Part shown: in pieces, positions 1 through 10,200 of the stretch
Layout of the letters: every line of letters begins with the position of its first letter
Position numbering within the stretch: position 1 is the stretch's first letter
From: Thalassiosira profunda
Taxonomy: Eukaryota; Bacillariophyta; Thalassiosirophyceae; Thalassiosirales; Thalassiosiraceae
Direction of reading: 5' to 3'
Assembly (NCBI GenBank): GCA_036939355.1
Contig: JALLAP010000454.1
Span: 1 to 15,639, forward strand
DNA length: 15,639 nucleotides
The notes under the pieces: generated by a model
Database searches by the model: none
Seen by the model: only the letters and a program-made list of their open reading frames with translations
Told to the model about the DNA's origin: nothing
Program-made: the position numbers and the translations under genes

Positions 1-108
1 CGCCGGCTGTGGCGCCGCCTCGATCTGGGGCGGCGAGTCGATCATGGCGGAGGCGTCGCAGCAGCCGCCGACGCCGAGGTCGGGGAGGTCGTGCGCGCCG
101 GCGATCAT
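1..108 (-). CDS. 5' end of an unrecognised gene, running off the left edge
   Basis: An open minus-strand frame starts at an ATG (108-106) and stays open to the edge, giving about 36 residues that begin MIAGAHDLPDLGVGGCCDAS and continue rich in Ala, Pro and Gln. A second in-frame ATG lies at 45-43. No domain can be recognised from so short a piece. If real, the gene diverges from the kinase gene across the 109-898 spacer. The plus strand is also open here (to a TAA near 144), so the coding strand is not certain. I prefer the minus strand because it has a clean start codon next to an AT-richer upstream stretch. Confidence 0.4.
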   Translation of the reverse strand, partial: MIAGAHDLPDLGVGGCCDASAMIDSPPQIEAAPQPA

Positions 109-898
109 GATGTTTGCTCGGTCGACAGGGTTCGGGGGTAATTGCAATTTGATTGAATTGTGCCGATTCCAGATTCCAGCTGTGTGTCCGCGCGCCTCCT
201 GCTCACAGCAGCCGGTGCGTTCGCCAGACACGATCGGGGCGCGCCTCTGCGACGGCGGCATCAACTCTCACTTTCAACCCCTTCTCTTTTTGATATTGGG
301 GGCAGGCCGGGCCGGACATTCAGAACTTCGCACGTGTCTTCATGGAATTGTGCATCTGACCGGTACACACACAACTCCATAGGGCGGGGCTCAAGATTGT
401 GATCTGTCTCTCGGCAGCAGATGGAGGAGCCCCCTCTTGCATTCTCACCAATTTGTTAGTAATTTGAGATGGGCTGGGCAGCTTCTGGGCACTTTGCAAT
501 CTCTCATTCTTAACGCTTCTCAATGTCGCATCATCACGATAAATGTCTTACAAGATCCTTTCCCACGTAGGATTCAGTAATATTCGAGGGGCTTGACACC
601 GAAACGCGCACGTCGCAAAAAAAGTTCAATCAAACTTCCTCCAGCCGCCCAGCCCGACTTGCCCTTTGCAAAAGCCTGCATGCAGCCGGCACCCATCACC
701 AAAATTTGTCCACCCAAGATCCAAGACGCTGCCCAAGAACCCCTTCCGATTGCGCCGACCCGCCCCCAATGCGATGCCGAAGCCAAGTCGGAGCCCACCC
801 ACACAAAGATCGCCCATAAAATCGTACAACCACGTTGCAAACAACCCCACACATCGAACCTCGTCGCGCGGACCCCACCCTTCTTCTAGTACTTCTCC
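109..898. promoter_or_regulatory. Intergenic spacer between divergent genes
   Basis: No convincing coding region is visible on either strand. Only short frames overlap here, and none has a recognisable motif or good codon pattern. The stretch holds mixed AT-rich patches (about 120-180 and 440-620), a palindromic CACGTG box at 331-336, and a TATA-like CATAAAAT at 815-822, which sits 83 nt upstream of the kinase start. It probably contains both promoters and the 5' untranslated regions. That role is inferred from position. Confidence 0.5.
815..822 (+). promoter_or_regulatory. TATA-like element of the kinase gene
   Basis: CATAAAAT lies 83 nt upstream of the kinase ATG. The identical octamer lies 71 nt upstream of the giant gene's ATG (4211-4218). 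The shared sequence and similar distance suggest a core promoter element. Chance remains possible for an AT-rich 8-mer. Confidence 0.35.
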
Positions 899-2057
899 AT
901 GACCGCCCACCAATACACCATCGAGGAGGACGGAATCGCCGCGACATCGGGCGCGGCGTTCGACGAACTCTTTGCCCCTTCGCCCGCACCAAACGACGCG
1001 AAGCGCCTCGATGCACATGATGTGTCCCCGCCCACCCGCGTCTCTCCCTTCCCCAGCGACGACGACGCCCCCGCACCCCGCGCCATCACCGGCAACAAAC
1101 TCCGCGACATCGAGGCCGCCTACCAGGTCTCCCCCGACGTCCTCGGCCGAGGACGCCACGGCTCCGTCCGCGAGGCTCGGTCGACGGCGACCGGACGCCG
1201 GTGCGCCGTCAAGTCCATCCCCAAGTCCCACCCCGAGGCCAAGGCGCGTGCGGTCCGTCGCGAGATCGCGCTCCTCCAAGAACTGAACCACGAGCGCGTC
1301 GCCCACCTCATTGAGGTGTGCGAGGATGAGAACCACGTGCACATCGTCACCGAACTGTACGAGGGCGGGGAGCTCTTCGACCGAATCCTCGCCAGGTCGG
1401 CGTCCGACAATGGCGCGGCGTGCTTCCCGGAAGAGGAAGCGGCGAGGATCGTCCGCCAGATCCTCGAGGCAGTGCAATACCTCCATTCGAAAGGGATTGT
1501 ACATCGGTGAGTTGCACTTCGTGCCAGCTTCGTATTCCGTTCTGCTTGCAATCTAACATTATTTGCGTAAAGAGATATCAAGCCTGAGAACGTTCTTTTC
1601 ACTACCAACGACGAAGACTCTCCTATCAAGCTGATAGACTTTGGACTAGCGCGCAAGCACAGTCCTGCGCAAGCGCTACACCAAGGCGTGCGACCTCTTC
1701 TCCGTCGGCGTCATCGCGTACATATTGATGTGCGGCTACCCGCCTTTCAACGGCCCCACTGCCGAGGCCGTGTCCGACGCCATCCTCGTCGGAGCGTACC
1801 AATTCGACACGCAGGACTGGGCGGGAACCTCGCGCGACTGCCAGGACTTTATCCAGCGGCTTCTCGAGAGGGATTCGCGGAGGCGATTGACGGTCGCGGA
1901 GGCGCTGCGGCATCCCTGGATGGCGAGGCGTGCGCCCGAGGGCGACGCTGCGGAGATGGAGGAGGAAGCTGTAAGCGATCAATCGCTTCCGGAGTCTCCG
2001 AGCGTAGACGACGTGTTCGAAGGATTCTCCAGGTTGGTGTCGTGCGGCACGTACTGA
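899..2057 (+). CDS. CaMK/CDPK-like Ser/Thr protein kinase, activation segment missing and frame broken
   Basis: Two exons (899-1506 and 1573-2057) encode a calmodulin-dependent-type kinase. Exon 1 shows the glycine loop (G83-x-G85-x-x-G88), the ATP lysine in AVKSI (K105), the alpha-C glutamate (E122), and the catalytic loop HRDIKPEN (H202 onward) that spans the intron. Exon 2 shows DFG (D225), then, in a different frame, [20 protein letters not shown] and the CaMK-typical MCGYPPFNG, ending with the HPWM motif and a short acidic tail. No EF-hands follow, so this is not a full CDPK. The residues normally lying between DFG and APE (roughly 20-25: phosphorylation site, P+1 loop, the start of APE) are absent, and the frame shifts at about 1660. 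As written, the gene would make a truncated, inactive kinase. The start has no upstream in-frame competitor. The gene is convergent with the UNC93-like gene, whose stop lies 100 nt away. The family call is firm; the functional state is unknown. Confidence 0.8.
1507..1572 (+). other. Spliceosomal intron in the kinase gene (66 nt)
   Basis: The donor is GTGAGT and the acceptor is AAAG. Splicing joins CATCG to AGATATCAAGCC and restores the HRDIKPEN catalytic loop exactly, with the Arg codon split after its second base. The unspliced frame stops inside the intron. Confidence 0.92.
1651..1674 (+). repeat. 8-bp direct repeat at the kinase break
   Basis: GCGCAAGC occurs at 1651-1658 and again at 1667-1674. 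The first copy encodes the Arg-Lys after DFGLA. The second encodes the Arg-Lys before RYTKACDL. The missing activation segment should lie between the two, so the repeat may mark a slippage deletion or an assembly collapse. Confidence 0.6.
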
Positions 2058-2157
2058 CGAGTTGTGCTCAATAAGGTTGTTGTATGGATGTGTAAAATAG
2101 CATTTGTTGAATTGTTTGCGCAGCGGACTCTGAGAATAGGTACACAGCCTGGACATC
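2058..2157. other. Convergent 3' spacer between the kinase and UNC93-like genes
   Basis: These 100 nt separate two stop codons on opposite strands (TGA of the kinase, TAG of the transporter). The spacer holds an AATAAG near 2090 that could act as a weak poly(A) signal for the plus-strand gene. Nothing else stands out. Confidence 0.4.
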
Positions 2158-3704
2158 CTATTGCTCGTGAGTGTTTTCTTGCTCGCCGCGGAACATCCTC
2201 ACCGCCCTCCAAAATGATGGTATGGCCACGACTGCTGCAACAATGACTAGCAATTCCATGATCAGAACGTTGTGCGTTGAGCCGTCGCTGTACACAGTGC
2301 AATACGTCCCGCCCTCTTCGCAACGGAGGACATTTGTAACGCTGAGCACGTAACCGACCGTGCTCGCGGTGCCGCTGAACAAAATGATGTTGCCAAAGCC
2401 CCCCTCCTTGTTCTCGGGGAAGAAATCGGCAAAGATGGCGCGCAGCGTGCCCTCGTACGTGGCCCTCCCCACTCCAAGAAGGATGTATACCCACAGTAGA
2501 GAAAGTTTGCTCCAATCGCTCCCGTGCGGAAAGATGAGGAATTGCATCCCAACGACCAAGTAGGACGCGGCCCCTAGGGTTAGGACGAGCTCCTTGCCGC
2601 ACTGTATCCCGTGGTGCGACGATTCCAACGTCCCAAAGAGAAGACTGGCCAGTGCGGCGACGGTGGAGGTTACTGCAGTGTACAATCCCACATAAGTGGA
2701 GTTCGGGTCCGACAGCACCTGACGCACTACCTCTCCGTTAAGCACGGACGAGCAGAACGACGTGCTCAATCCAAACAACACGTTCAGAGGAGACAGGTAT
2801 TTCGTTTTGGGATCTTTCCGCAGCAGGTCCAGTGCGGACCGAGTGAAAACCTCCCCGAAACTTGAAAACCTCCCACACCGAACTCGATCAGCCAGCCCGC
2901 GTGGAGAAAGCTAGCGTTGCCCCCCCATAGATTCCCGTGGTCCTCTGAAGGAAGTGAATTGTCGCTTCGGAACTGCTCAAGATCGGCCACTCCCATCATG
3001 AAAACCACCGGCAGTATCGAAAGCACTGAATACAGTCCAAAGATGATCTTCCACGACACCCCCGCCGTCTCTATCAGCAGTGTGGACATCACTCTCATTA
3101 TCACCTCGAAAACAAGGAAGATGAAGGCAAAGTTTCCCGAGAACCGGCCAGTGATATCTCCCAAACTCGCACCCTTCATTGTTGCAAACAATTGCGATGC
3201 AGTGGAAAAGTACGTGCCCTGGCTGACCCACAGGATGGATGAACCCACACCACCCACAAGCGCGCCTGCTATTGCTACAAAGCCCTGCAGCCACGCCCAT
3301 CTCTCATTCATCTCGGCCGCCAACGAGGCCAGGAAGAAGCTAGCCACGTACCCGGCGCTCATTTCCATCCCCATAACTAATCCATTCCTCGCCCCCAATC
3401 TCGTCACGAAGTACGAGGCGCCAAACAGCGCCGAGGCAGTGTACGAACCAAAAAGGACGCCGGACTGCCACACGCCGATTTGGCCGAGGCGGGCGGACGC
3501 GAGGCCGAGGACGGCGACGGAACATCCGTGGTTGAGGGCGAAGAGGGCAGACATTTTCAGGAAGTTGCGGCGTATGGCGGTGGATAATTCGTGTTGAGGA
3601 ATATTTGGCAGCGGTGGTTGGCTGTCATTCTCGTCGGGGGCATCGACGAGGAGGGGCTGGGACAGCACGGAATGGCCATCACCGTCGTCAGCAGGGTGCA
3701 CCAT
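2158..3704 (-). CDS. UNC93-like major facilitator transporter (frame change near 2860)
   Basis: The start at 3704 gives an acidic, proline-rich cytosolic N-terminus with a dileucine-type stretch (SVLSQPLLVDAP), followed by six hydrophobic helices. Features typical of UNC93-family proteins include FALNHGCSVAVLG in helix 1, a short tight turn (TRLGARNGLVMG), WVSQGTYF, and the aromatic RFSGNFAFIF helix. A second block beginning EVFTRSALDLLRKDPKTKYL carries six more helices, including GVGRATYEGTLRAIFADFFP and GGFGNIILFSGTASTVGYV, and ends at 2158. The two halves lie in different frames, with the change somewhere between about 2973 and 2853, in the loop between helices 6 and 7. Together they give roughly 505 residues, normal for the family. 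Some UNC93 members aid trafficking of receptors or channels and others look like transporters, so substrate and role are unknown here. The gene shares its upstream region with the giant lipid-transport gene. Confidence 0.82.
2844..2874 (-). repeat. 12-bp direct repeat at the UNC93-like frame change
   Basis: TGAAAACCTCCC (plus strand) occurs at 2844-2855 and 2863-2874, offset by 19 nt. The reading frame changes in or just upstream of this pair. Removing one 19-nt unit does not by itself rejoin the frames, so the repeat is not a full explanation. GT...AG stretches of 23 or 26 nt, or a 113-nt one (2861-2973) with a weak GTTCCG donor, would restore frame. Confidence 0.6.
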
Positions 3705-4282
3705 ATTTTGGTGGGAACGTCAGTGCTCAAAATTGGTTGCAAATTGCCGGCGCCGACGCGGTCAGGTAGCGGGGCTGCCAGCGGTCGCTGCGCAGCCATT
3801 AGGTACCCCTCCACCCCCTCGATGGGCGTGGGAGCCGCCTCTTCGCCCACCCGATCGCCGGCCTCGTCCCGTCGGTCTCGCCTCGCTCGCTTGTTCCAAA
3901 CAAAATTACCCGGCAAATTTGATACTAATTCCATCGCATGTAGAGTACTTGAATTTGCTACGATTCAGAAAGGTATTTAGTGCTAACAAATAAGATGCAA
4001 ATCGATTACTACTAGAATTATTATTACCCACATTGACATTTTACACACTGCTAATTCAATTCTGCTCCCGCGGCTCACACTTTCCCGCCCGCCCGGATCC
4101 CCCCTCCCACGCCGCGGTCTTGGGTGTCCTCCCCAGTCCTCGCGGCACAGTCGATCGGGCCAAACGTCCGCCGGGTCCCGCCGGCGCAATGGCCGGCGTC
4201 GGGAGGACGTCATAAAATTTGGCCATAGCCCCTTCCCTTCGACGAAATAACACATCTCGTGTTCTTCGATTTGCAACATCTC
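3705..4282. promoter_or_regulatory. Divergent promoter region between the UNC93-like and giant genes
   Basis: No credible gene lies in these 578 nt. The left part is GC-rich and open in several frames, which is expected by composition. An AT-rich stretch spans about 3895-4060. A GC-rich block follows, then GACGTCAT (4206-4213) running into the TATA-like CATAAAAT (4211-4218). It probably carries both promoters and 5' untranslated regions. Confidence 0.5.
4206..4218 (+). promoter_or_regulatory. TATA-like element overlapping a CRE-like half-site
   Basis: CATAAAAT (4211-4218) lies 71 nt upstream of the preferred ATG of the giant gene and matches the element before the kinase. It overlaps ACGTCA (4207-4212), the core of bZIP/CREB-type sites. 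The ACGTCA/TGACGT core is known in some diatom CO2- and cAMP-responsive promoters. Any such response here is speculation. Confidence 0.3.
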
Positions 4283-7200
4283 ATGCACCTTCCATCGATG
4301 CGCCTCCTCGCATGGATGCTCACAGCAGTGTTGCTGGTAGCATCGTCCTTCTCTTACGCTGCCGAATATCCATCCCATCAAGAGTCAGCGGCGCTGGCCG
4401 CACCCGAGCGCGCCTTCTCTTACGCTGCTGATGCCCCATCCTATCAAGGGTCGGCGGCGCTGGCCGCACCCGAGCGAACGTCCTCGGCCGTCGCCCTGCC
4501 CAGCCGCGCCGACATCGTCTCCGCCCTGCTCGACCACCACCGACACCGACACCTCCAACAAGGGCAAGGGCAGCAGCCGCCCAAGAAGTTCTCCACCCTC
4601 AACAAGCTCTTCTCTAAAATCTCCCTCCGCCTTCCCGACGCCACCGTCTCCAAGAGTAGTCTGGACCTTACCATCACCGAGCTCGTCTGCCGCGAGCTCA
4701 ACGTGGGCGACATCCAGCTGTCCCACAACGCCGAGTCCAACACCTCCCAAAGACTAAACATCGACGTGTCCGGGTTAGAAATCAACTGTTCCTTCCGGTG
4801 GGAGTATCGCTGGACACTCTTCAACGGGCGGGGATCGGGGACGGCCCGATTGGATCCCTCCAGTGCGGCGTCGGTCGGATTGCAGTTTTTGAGCGAGGAT
4901 TACAACGTGCACCCGCCCCATGACGTGGGCGTGCCGCGGTGCGATGCCAACGTCCAGATTGCCGACATGGACTTTGACGGCGATGGATTGGGAATCATCG
5001 CCGGCATCATCAGCCTCTTCGAGTCGTTGATTCGGGGCACCATCGAGGGCGAGCTCAACGGCGTCGCGTGCGACGAGTTGAGGGGGTTGGGGGACGATGC
5101 GCTGGACGATTTGTTGTTGATGCTGAGCGACGAGATGGAGGCGTACTTGCAGCCCCTGGATCCGACGTTGGCCAATCCTCTCTTTGCGGAGAGCGCCACG
5201 CAGGTGCCAACGATTGCAGCTGAGGAGGACGCCGCCGAGCCGCTGTTTCTGAACTTCCAGGAGCTGGAAAATTACGCCGGAGAATGGATCAACTCGGCGC
5301 TGGATCAGGTGAACGCCTTCCTGGGCCCGTCCGAGACGGAAACCTTTGGGCGATTGGGCATCAACACGTTCATCAAAGACAACCTCCTCAACGACGATGG
5401 AATGCTGGCGATCGATCCCTCTCTTTTCTTCGACTCAGGCGTCATCTTCGAAGGACACGACAAGCTGACAGAAACGACCATGTCGATCGAGGAGATCCGC
5501 GTCGAGGGCCTTGATTCCTTCCTGGAGATGGATCTGCTCAATGCCATTGGGAAGTACACGCTGGGGAACAAGCTGAAGCTGGACTACCTCCACTTCGAGG
5601 TGGACATGGAGGCGGTGATGAAGGCCTCGTCGAAGTCGGATGCCGTCTTCGTGGGTCCCAACTCCCCGCCCGTCACGGAGCGGTTTACGATCGATTTCAC
5701 TGTTGCGGGCATTGAGGTGGACGCCTCGGTGTTCCTGGGCATCAACACCGAAACGTTGGGCAACCTCGAGCTTGGTTCGCTGCTGCGCTCTGAGAACATT
5801 CTCCCCTGCCTCGCTGGCGCCCTCGATCGGGCGGAGTTCACTGGTCTCTCTGTGTCGGTGGCCGACCTTGTACCTCCAACGCTCAGTGGCTTCCTCGACA
5901 AGGGCATCGATCACCTCATTACGCAGGGCGCGGAGGCTCTCTTTGCCATGTATGAACAGGTGCTGATCAGGGCCCTCCCCAACTTCTTCCAGATGGAGGT
6001 TCGCTCCATGGCGAACGATTTCATCGCCGACGCGCTGCAGAAGTCCGAGTGCCCCACCAACGACGACATCCCCGCCGAGCGGTTCATCGACTTTAGAGAC
6101 ATGTTCATGCCTGCTCCAGAGGCATCTGTGGCAGGAGGCGCGGGCGACAGCCGGTACGGCAACATCATTCCATGGGCGATGAAAATTGTCGAGGATCAGC
6201 TCTTCTCCGTCGACGAGGAAGGGCTGTTGGCCCTCAACGACATGCTCATTGCGCCGCTGACCAAGTCCCAGTCTGGGACAGAGGGAGCGTTCAAGATGAA
6301 CGGCACGCTGATTGACCTGCACAAGGAGGAGGTGGAGCGGGACATTTGGACGGCCTTCGCCGACAGCCTGAGGCTGACCTTGTCGGATCTCAGTGTTACC
6401 GGATTGCACACGCTTCGTGCTCCGTTCAAGATCCTGGAGCCGAGGAAGTCCTCGGCCCACCTTCTCGAGAATCAGTTGAGTTTGGGCGTCCCAGACAAGC
6501 CGCTGGATGCATCCGTTCGTTTTGGATTGCAAGTGGGAGGGCCTACATCTCCTCTGGCGACGGACAACCTCCTGGATCTGTCGCTCCGCATGCCGTCGAT
6601 GGAGGTGCTCGCCGTCCTTTTCGCCACGGTGCGAGAGGCGAGGCTCATGCAGTTCCCGCTCAAGGACGTTTTGAACTTTTCGTGCTGGCTGTCCATGATC
6701 CCAGAGTCGGATGGCTCTTCTGCGCTGGATGTTGGGCTGGCAATGCACTACTTGAGTGTGCTCTTCGAGGGAGGCATATTCGCCGAGGCGTCGTGCGTTT
6801 CCTGCAGCAACAGTTGGCTCGAGGGTTTGGCCTCTGTCGTTGACTTTCTCAAAGAGCACAAGTTCCTCGACGGCCTCATGACCAGAGCCGCGTCCATTGC
6901 CGAATCAGTGCTGCAGGACGATTGGGTGCAAGGAATCGTTGACAAGCAAATCGCCGCGGCATCCACTCGCTGCCCCCACGACGCATCGTTTGGGAACCTT
7001 CTGCCTGACAAGGCCTACCCAACTTTCCGGGGCACGTACGAGCTGGTGGACGGCATCCTCTACACTGCGTTTCCAATGGTGCAGGTGATCGCCGTCGCCA
7101 TTGCCGAGAAGCATGCGGACCTCGAGGTCGCCCCGCCCGTGGACATTGAGTTGGACGTTCCGGACGATGCAAGGCTGATTGATTTCACGGACCTGTCGCC

Positions 7201-10200
7201 CATCGCCGGGTGGGCGGACATGGCGCTGGACGAGGTTCGCAAGTACCTTGGCAGTCTCGTCGAGGGAACTCAGGACCTGGGCATCACTGACATGCTCAAG
7301 TCCTTCGCTTTGGACACGAACGGCTTGGTAACAATTCCGATTGTTGATCAGGGCTTCGAGGCGGGCGGTGTCAAGTTATCTCTCTACGATGTTACTCTCA
7401 TTGGGCTCGATTCCTTCACCCTCTTTGATGTTCTGAAGGCGTCCAGTCCCACGACGTTTGGCAATACCATAAAGCTGGGAAGGTTGGGTGTCACGTTGAG
7501 GGCAGGATTGTCGGTCGGAGACGCTTCCAGTGAGCAGGCGCGCATGCTCGCCAATGAGATGGAGATGATCACTGTCACTTTGACACTGAAGGACGTCGAT
7601 CTCGATGTATCGCTGCTCATGGCCATGGACCAACAGCTTATGGGAGAGATGAAACTTGGCTCGATCTTGGACACCAACCACATCTTTTCTTGCCTCCTCT
7701 CGACGGTGCATGCCGTTGGCCTCTCGGAATTCGTGATGGACATTGGCGACATAGAAGATTTCTCCATCTCTGGATTCATTTCGGAGGATACCAACGAAAG
7801 CGTCCAAAAGATGACAGAAGCCATCTTTGCAGACTACAAATCTGTGGTTCTGGACGCAATCCCATCCTTCACGTCCCACACGGTGCGCCCCATCCTGCAC
7901 GATATCATGCAATCACTGGTTGGTAAAGCAAGGGACGATGGCGGGTGCCCTGAGCCTGACGCTTCTTTGGACGGCATGGTTGACTTTCGCGACTTGTTCC
8001 TGTCGGAAGAGAGAGCTCTCCAGATGCTCGGCCGGGGCGGGTCTCCATACGGCAATCTGATCAGCCTCCTGTACAGTTTCCTCGAAAGCACGATGGCGGA
8101 GGCTGGCGAGAATGGCCTGTCCAAGATGAACAGTCTCATCACCTCCCTGACAGAACGTCAGTCAAGTGTGGGGGGAGACCTCAACTACCCCGGATTCCTC
8201 TTCCAGCAGGATGTCGATATTGCGATCAATGGCTTGCAGGCTGCAATCGAGCTGGCCGTTTCGGACGTTCGCGTCTCCAACATTGACAGCCTTGGCGCTC
8301 CCATCCGGGTCCTGCAGCCAGTAAAGGGAGAGCCTAGCGTCCTGAACAACACTGCATCGATCGGAGTCGGCCCAGAACCTTTTCAAGCAGAGGTTCGATT
8401 GCTGATCAAGGGCAAAGGCGACGACGTCGAAGTGAACAACGACTTCGTCATGAGCATCAGCCTGGAGAACGTCGAAATGCTGCTTGAAGTCCTCGCCCAG
8501 ATCCAAGAGACGCCCTTCCTCAACTTTCCTCTCCAAGATGTGTTGAATCTGCAGTGCTGGCTGGCTACTGTCGTGACGCCCGTCCTCGACCAGTACGGCA
8601 TTCGAAAGGGCGAGGATAACTCGGGCATCATGCTGAAACAACTTGCCATGGCTGTCGCAGAAGCTCGCCTGAACATTGAGTGCATCTCGTGTTCGAGCCC
8701 TCTCATAGTCGAGATGGCGTCGAAGCTCGGATCTCCAGAGGCGGTTGAAGATACGACTGCTGCCGCAAACATGATTTTTGACTACCTCTCCGACTTGCTC
8801 GGAGGCGACTTTGTGCAGAACGGACTTGACAAACTGCTGAATGAGGCGGCAATGAAGTGCCCACACAGCCCATCCTACAACCAGAACTTCGCGGGCCTTC
8901 AATACGAAGAACTGACGGCTCCTGAACAGAGCGAGGACCCGTACGGCTTCTTGATTGCAACCATCACTGTGATTGTCTTGATCCTGGTCATTGGCAGCGT
9001 CTCTTTCGTTGTCGTGCGATGCGTGTGCAAGCGGCGACACAACCGTTGGGTCGGCACTCTCACGAGGCCCCAACAGCGCGAGCTGGAAAGCATGCAAAAG
9101 GACGAAGAGGAAAGCGAGAGGGACGTGAACCGGCGCATGCGCTCGTTGGTGAGGAGCAAGGAAGTGCCGCTCCTCCTCCGCCTGTTCTTCCCCATTGTCA
9201 TCCTTGGCAACATCGCGCTGTTCTTGAGTGGTCATCTTTCGGTCGGTGGCACCATCAACATCAGTGGCTCCTTTGGTGGGCAGGATTTTGCTGTTGACGA
9301 CTTTTTCGAGTTCTCAATGGCCAAGAGCACAATCGAGATGTGGAATGCAGGCGCCAAGAGTCTGGCCATCATGATCGTCATATTTAGCGGCGTGTGGCCT
9401 TACACCAAGCTGCTCATCACCCTCTTCCTGTGGCTATCTCCAACGAGATGGGTGTCGTCCAAACGCCGGGGCAAGATCCTAACGTGGCTCGACGTGCTTG
9501 GCAAATGGTCGATGGTCGATGTGTTCGTTTTGCTCATGACACTTGCCTCATTCCGGCTCTCCATTGAAAGCCCCGACAACTTGAGATTCCTCCCGGACGA
9601 TCTCTACTCAATCAACATGATGGTCGTGCCTCTCTGGGGGCTTTACGCCAACATGCTGGCCCAGTTTGTGGCACAGATTTCAAGTCATGTGATAATCCAT
9701 TACCATCGAAAGACGACCAGAGCCGCAGTGCAGGCTCAGGAGGTTGATTGGGACGTGGCGCCTTCCAACCTGGATACTGCACCGGAGAAGCTCTGTCGGC
9801 ACCACTTCAAGTTGGATTACGAAGCCTCAACCAAACGTGCCACCGTCAAAAAGGGTGTTCATTGGCTGCTATCAGCGGCAATGCTATCGTTTGTGATACT
9901 CGTGATCTGCGGATGTGCTCTTCCGTCCTTTGGTATCGAAGTCCTTGGCTTGGTTGGATTGGCAGTCGAGAGCGGCAACCAATTCGAGCAGGCCAACACC
10001 CATTATTCGGTGTTCGACCTCGCATCTATGATCATGGACCAGGCGAGATACCTTGACACTGCGAAAGACCTTGTGGGGCTGGGGACTCTTGCGTCCTTGC
10101 TGGTCATAACCGTCTTCCTTGTGCCCTTGGCCCAAGCAGCATCATTGCTCGCGCAATGGTTTGCACCCCTGACGATGAAGCAGAGGATGCGAAACACGGT

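Noticed and set aside
626..1504. Minus-strand open frame of 292 codons over the kinase exon 1
   Set aside because: It is Gly/Val/Arg-rich without domains, while the plus strand carries an unmistakable kinase with a splice-confirmed catalytic loop.
2844..2874. Simple 19-bp tandem duplication as the sole cause of the UNC93-like frame change
   Set aside because: Removing one 19-nt unit still leaves the two transporter halves in different frames, so another change or a splice event is needed.
3557..3934. Extra 5' coding exon for the UNC93-like gene
   Set aside because: The frame overlaps the start in another register and no donor joining it to the main frame was found. The ATG at 3704 already gives a normal cytosolic N-terminus.
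4259..4282. Upstream GTG start for the giant protein
   Set aside because: A nuclear eukaryotic gene should start at ATG. The ATGs at 4283 and 4298 follow at once, and the latter gives a normal signal peptide.
5435..6859. Long minus-strand open frame (474 codons) opposite the giant gene
   Set aside because: It lies wholly inside the coding region, is rich in Arg, His, Val and Gln without any motif, and is explained by GC-biased codons of the sense strand.
8162..9235. Minus-strand open frame of 357 codons opposite the anchor and second super-repeat
   Set aside because: Same antisense-shadow pattern. The sense strand has conserved repeats and membrane helices here, and the antisense has none.
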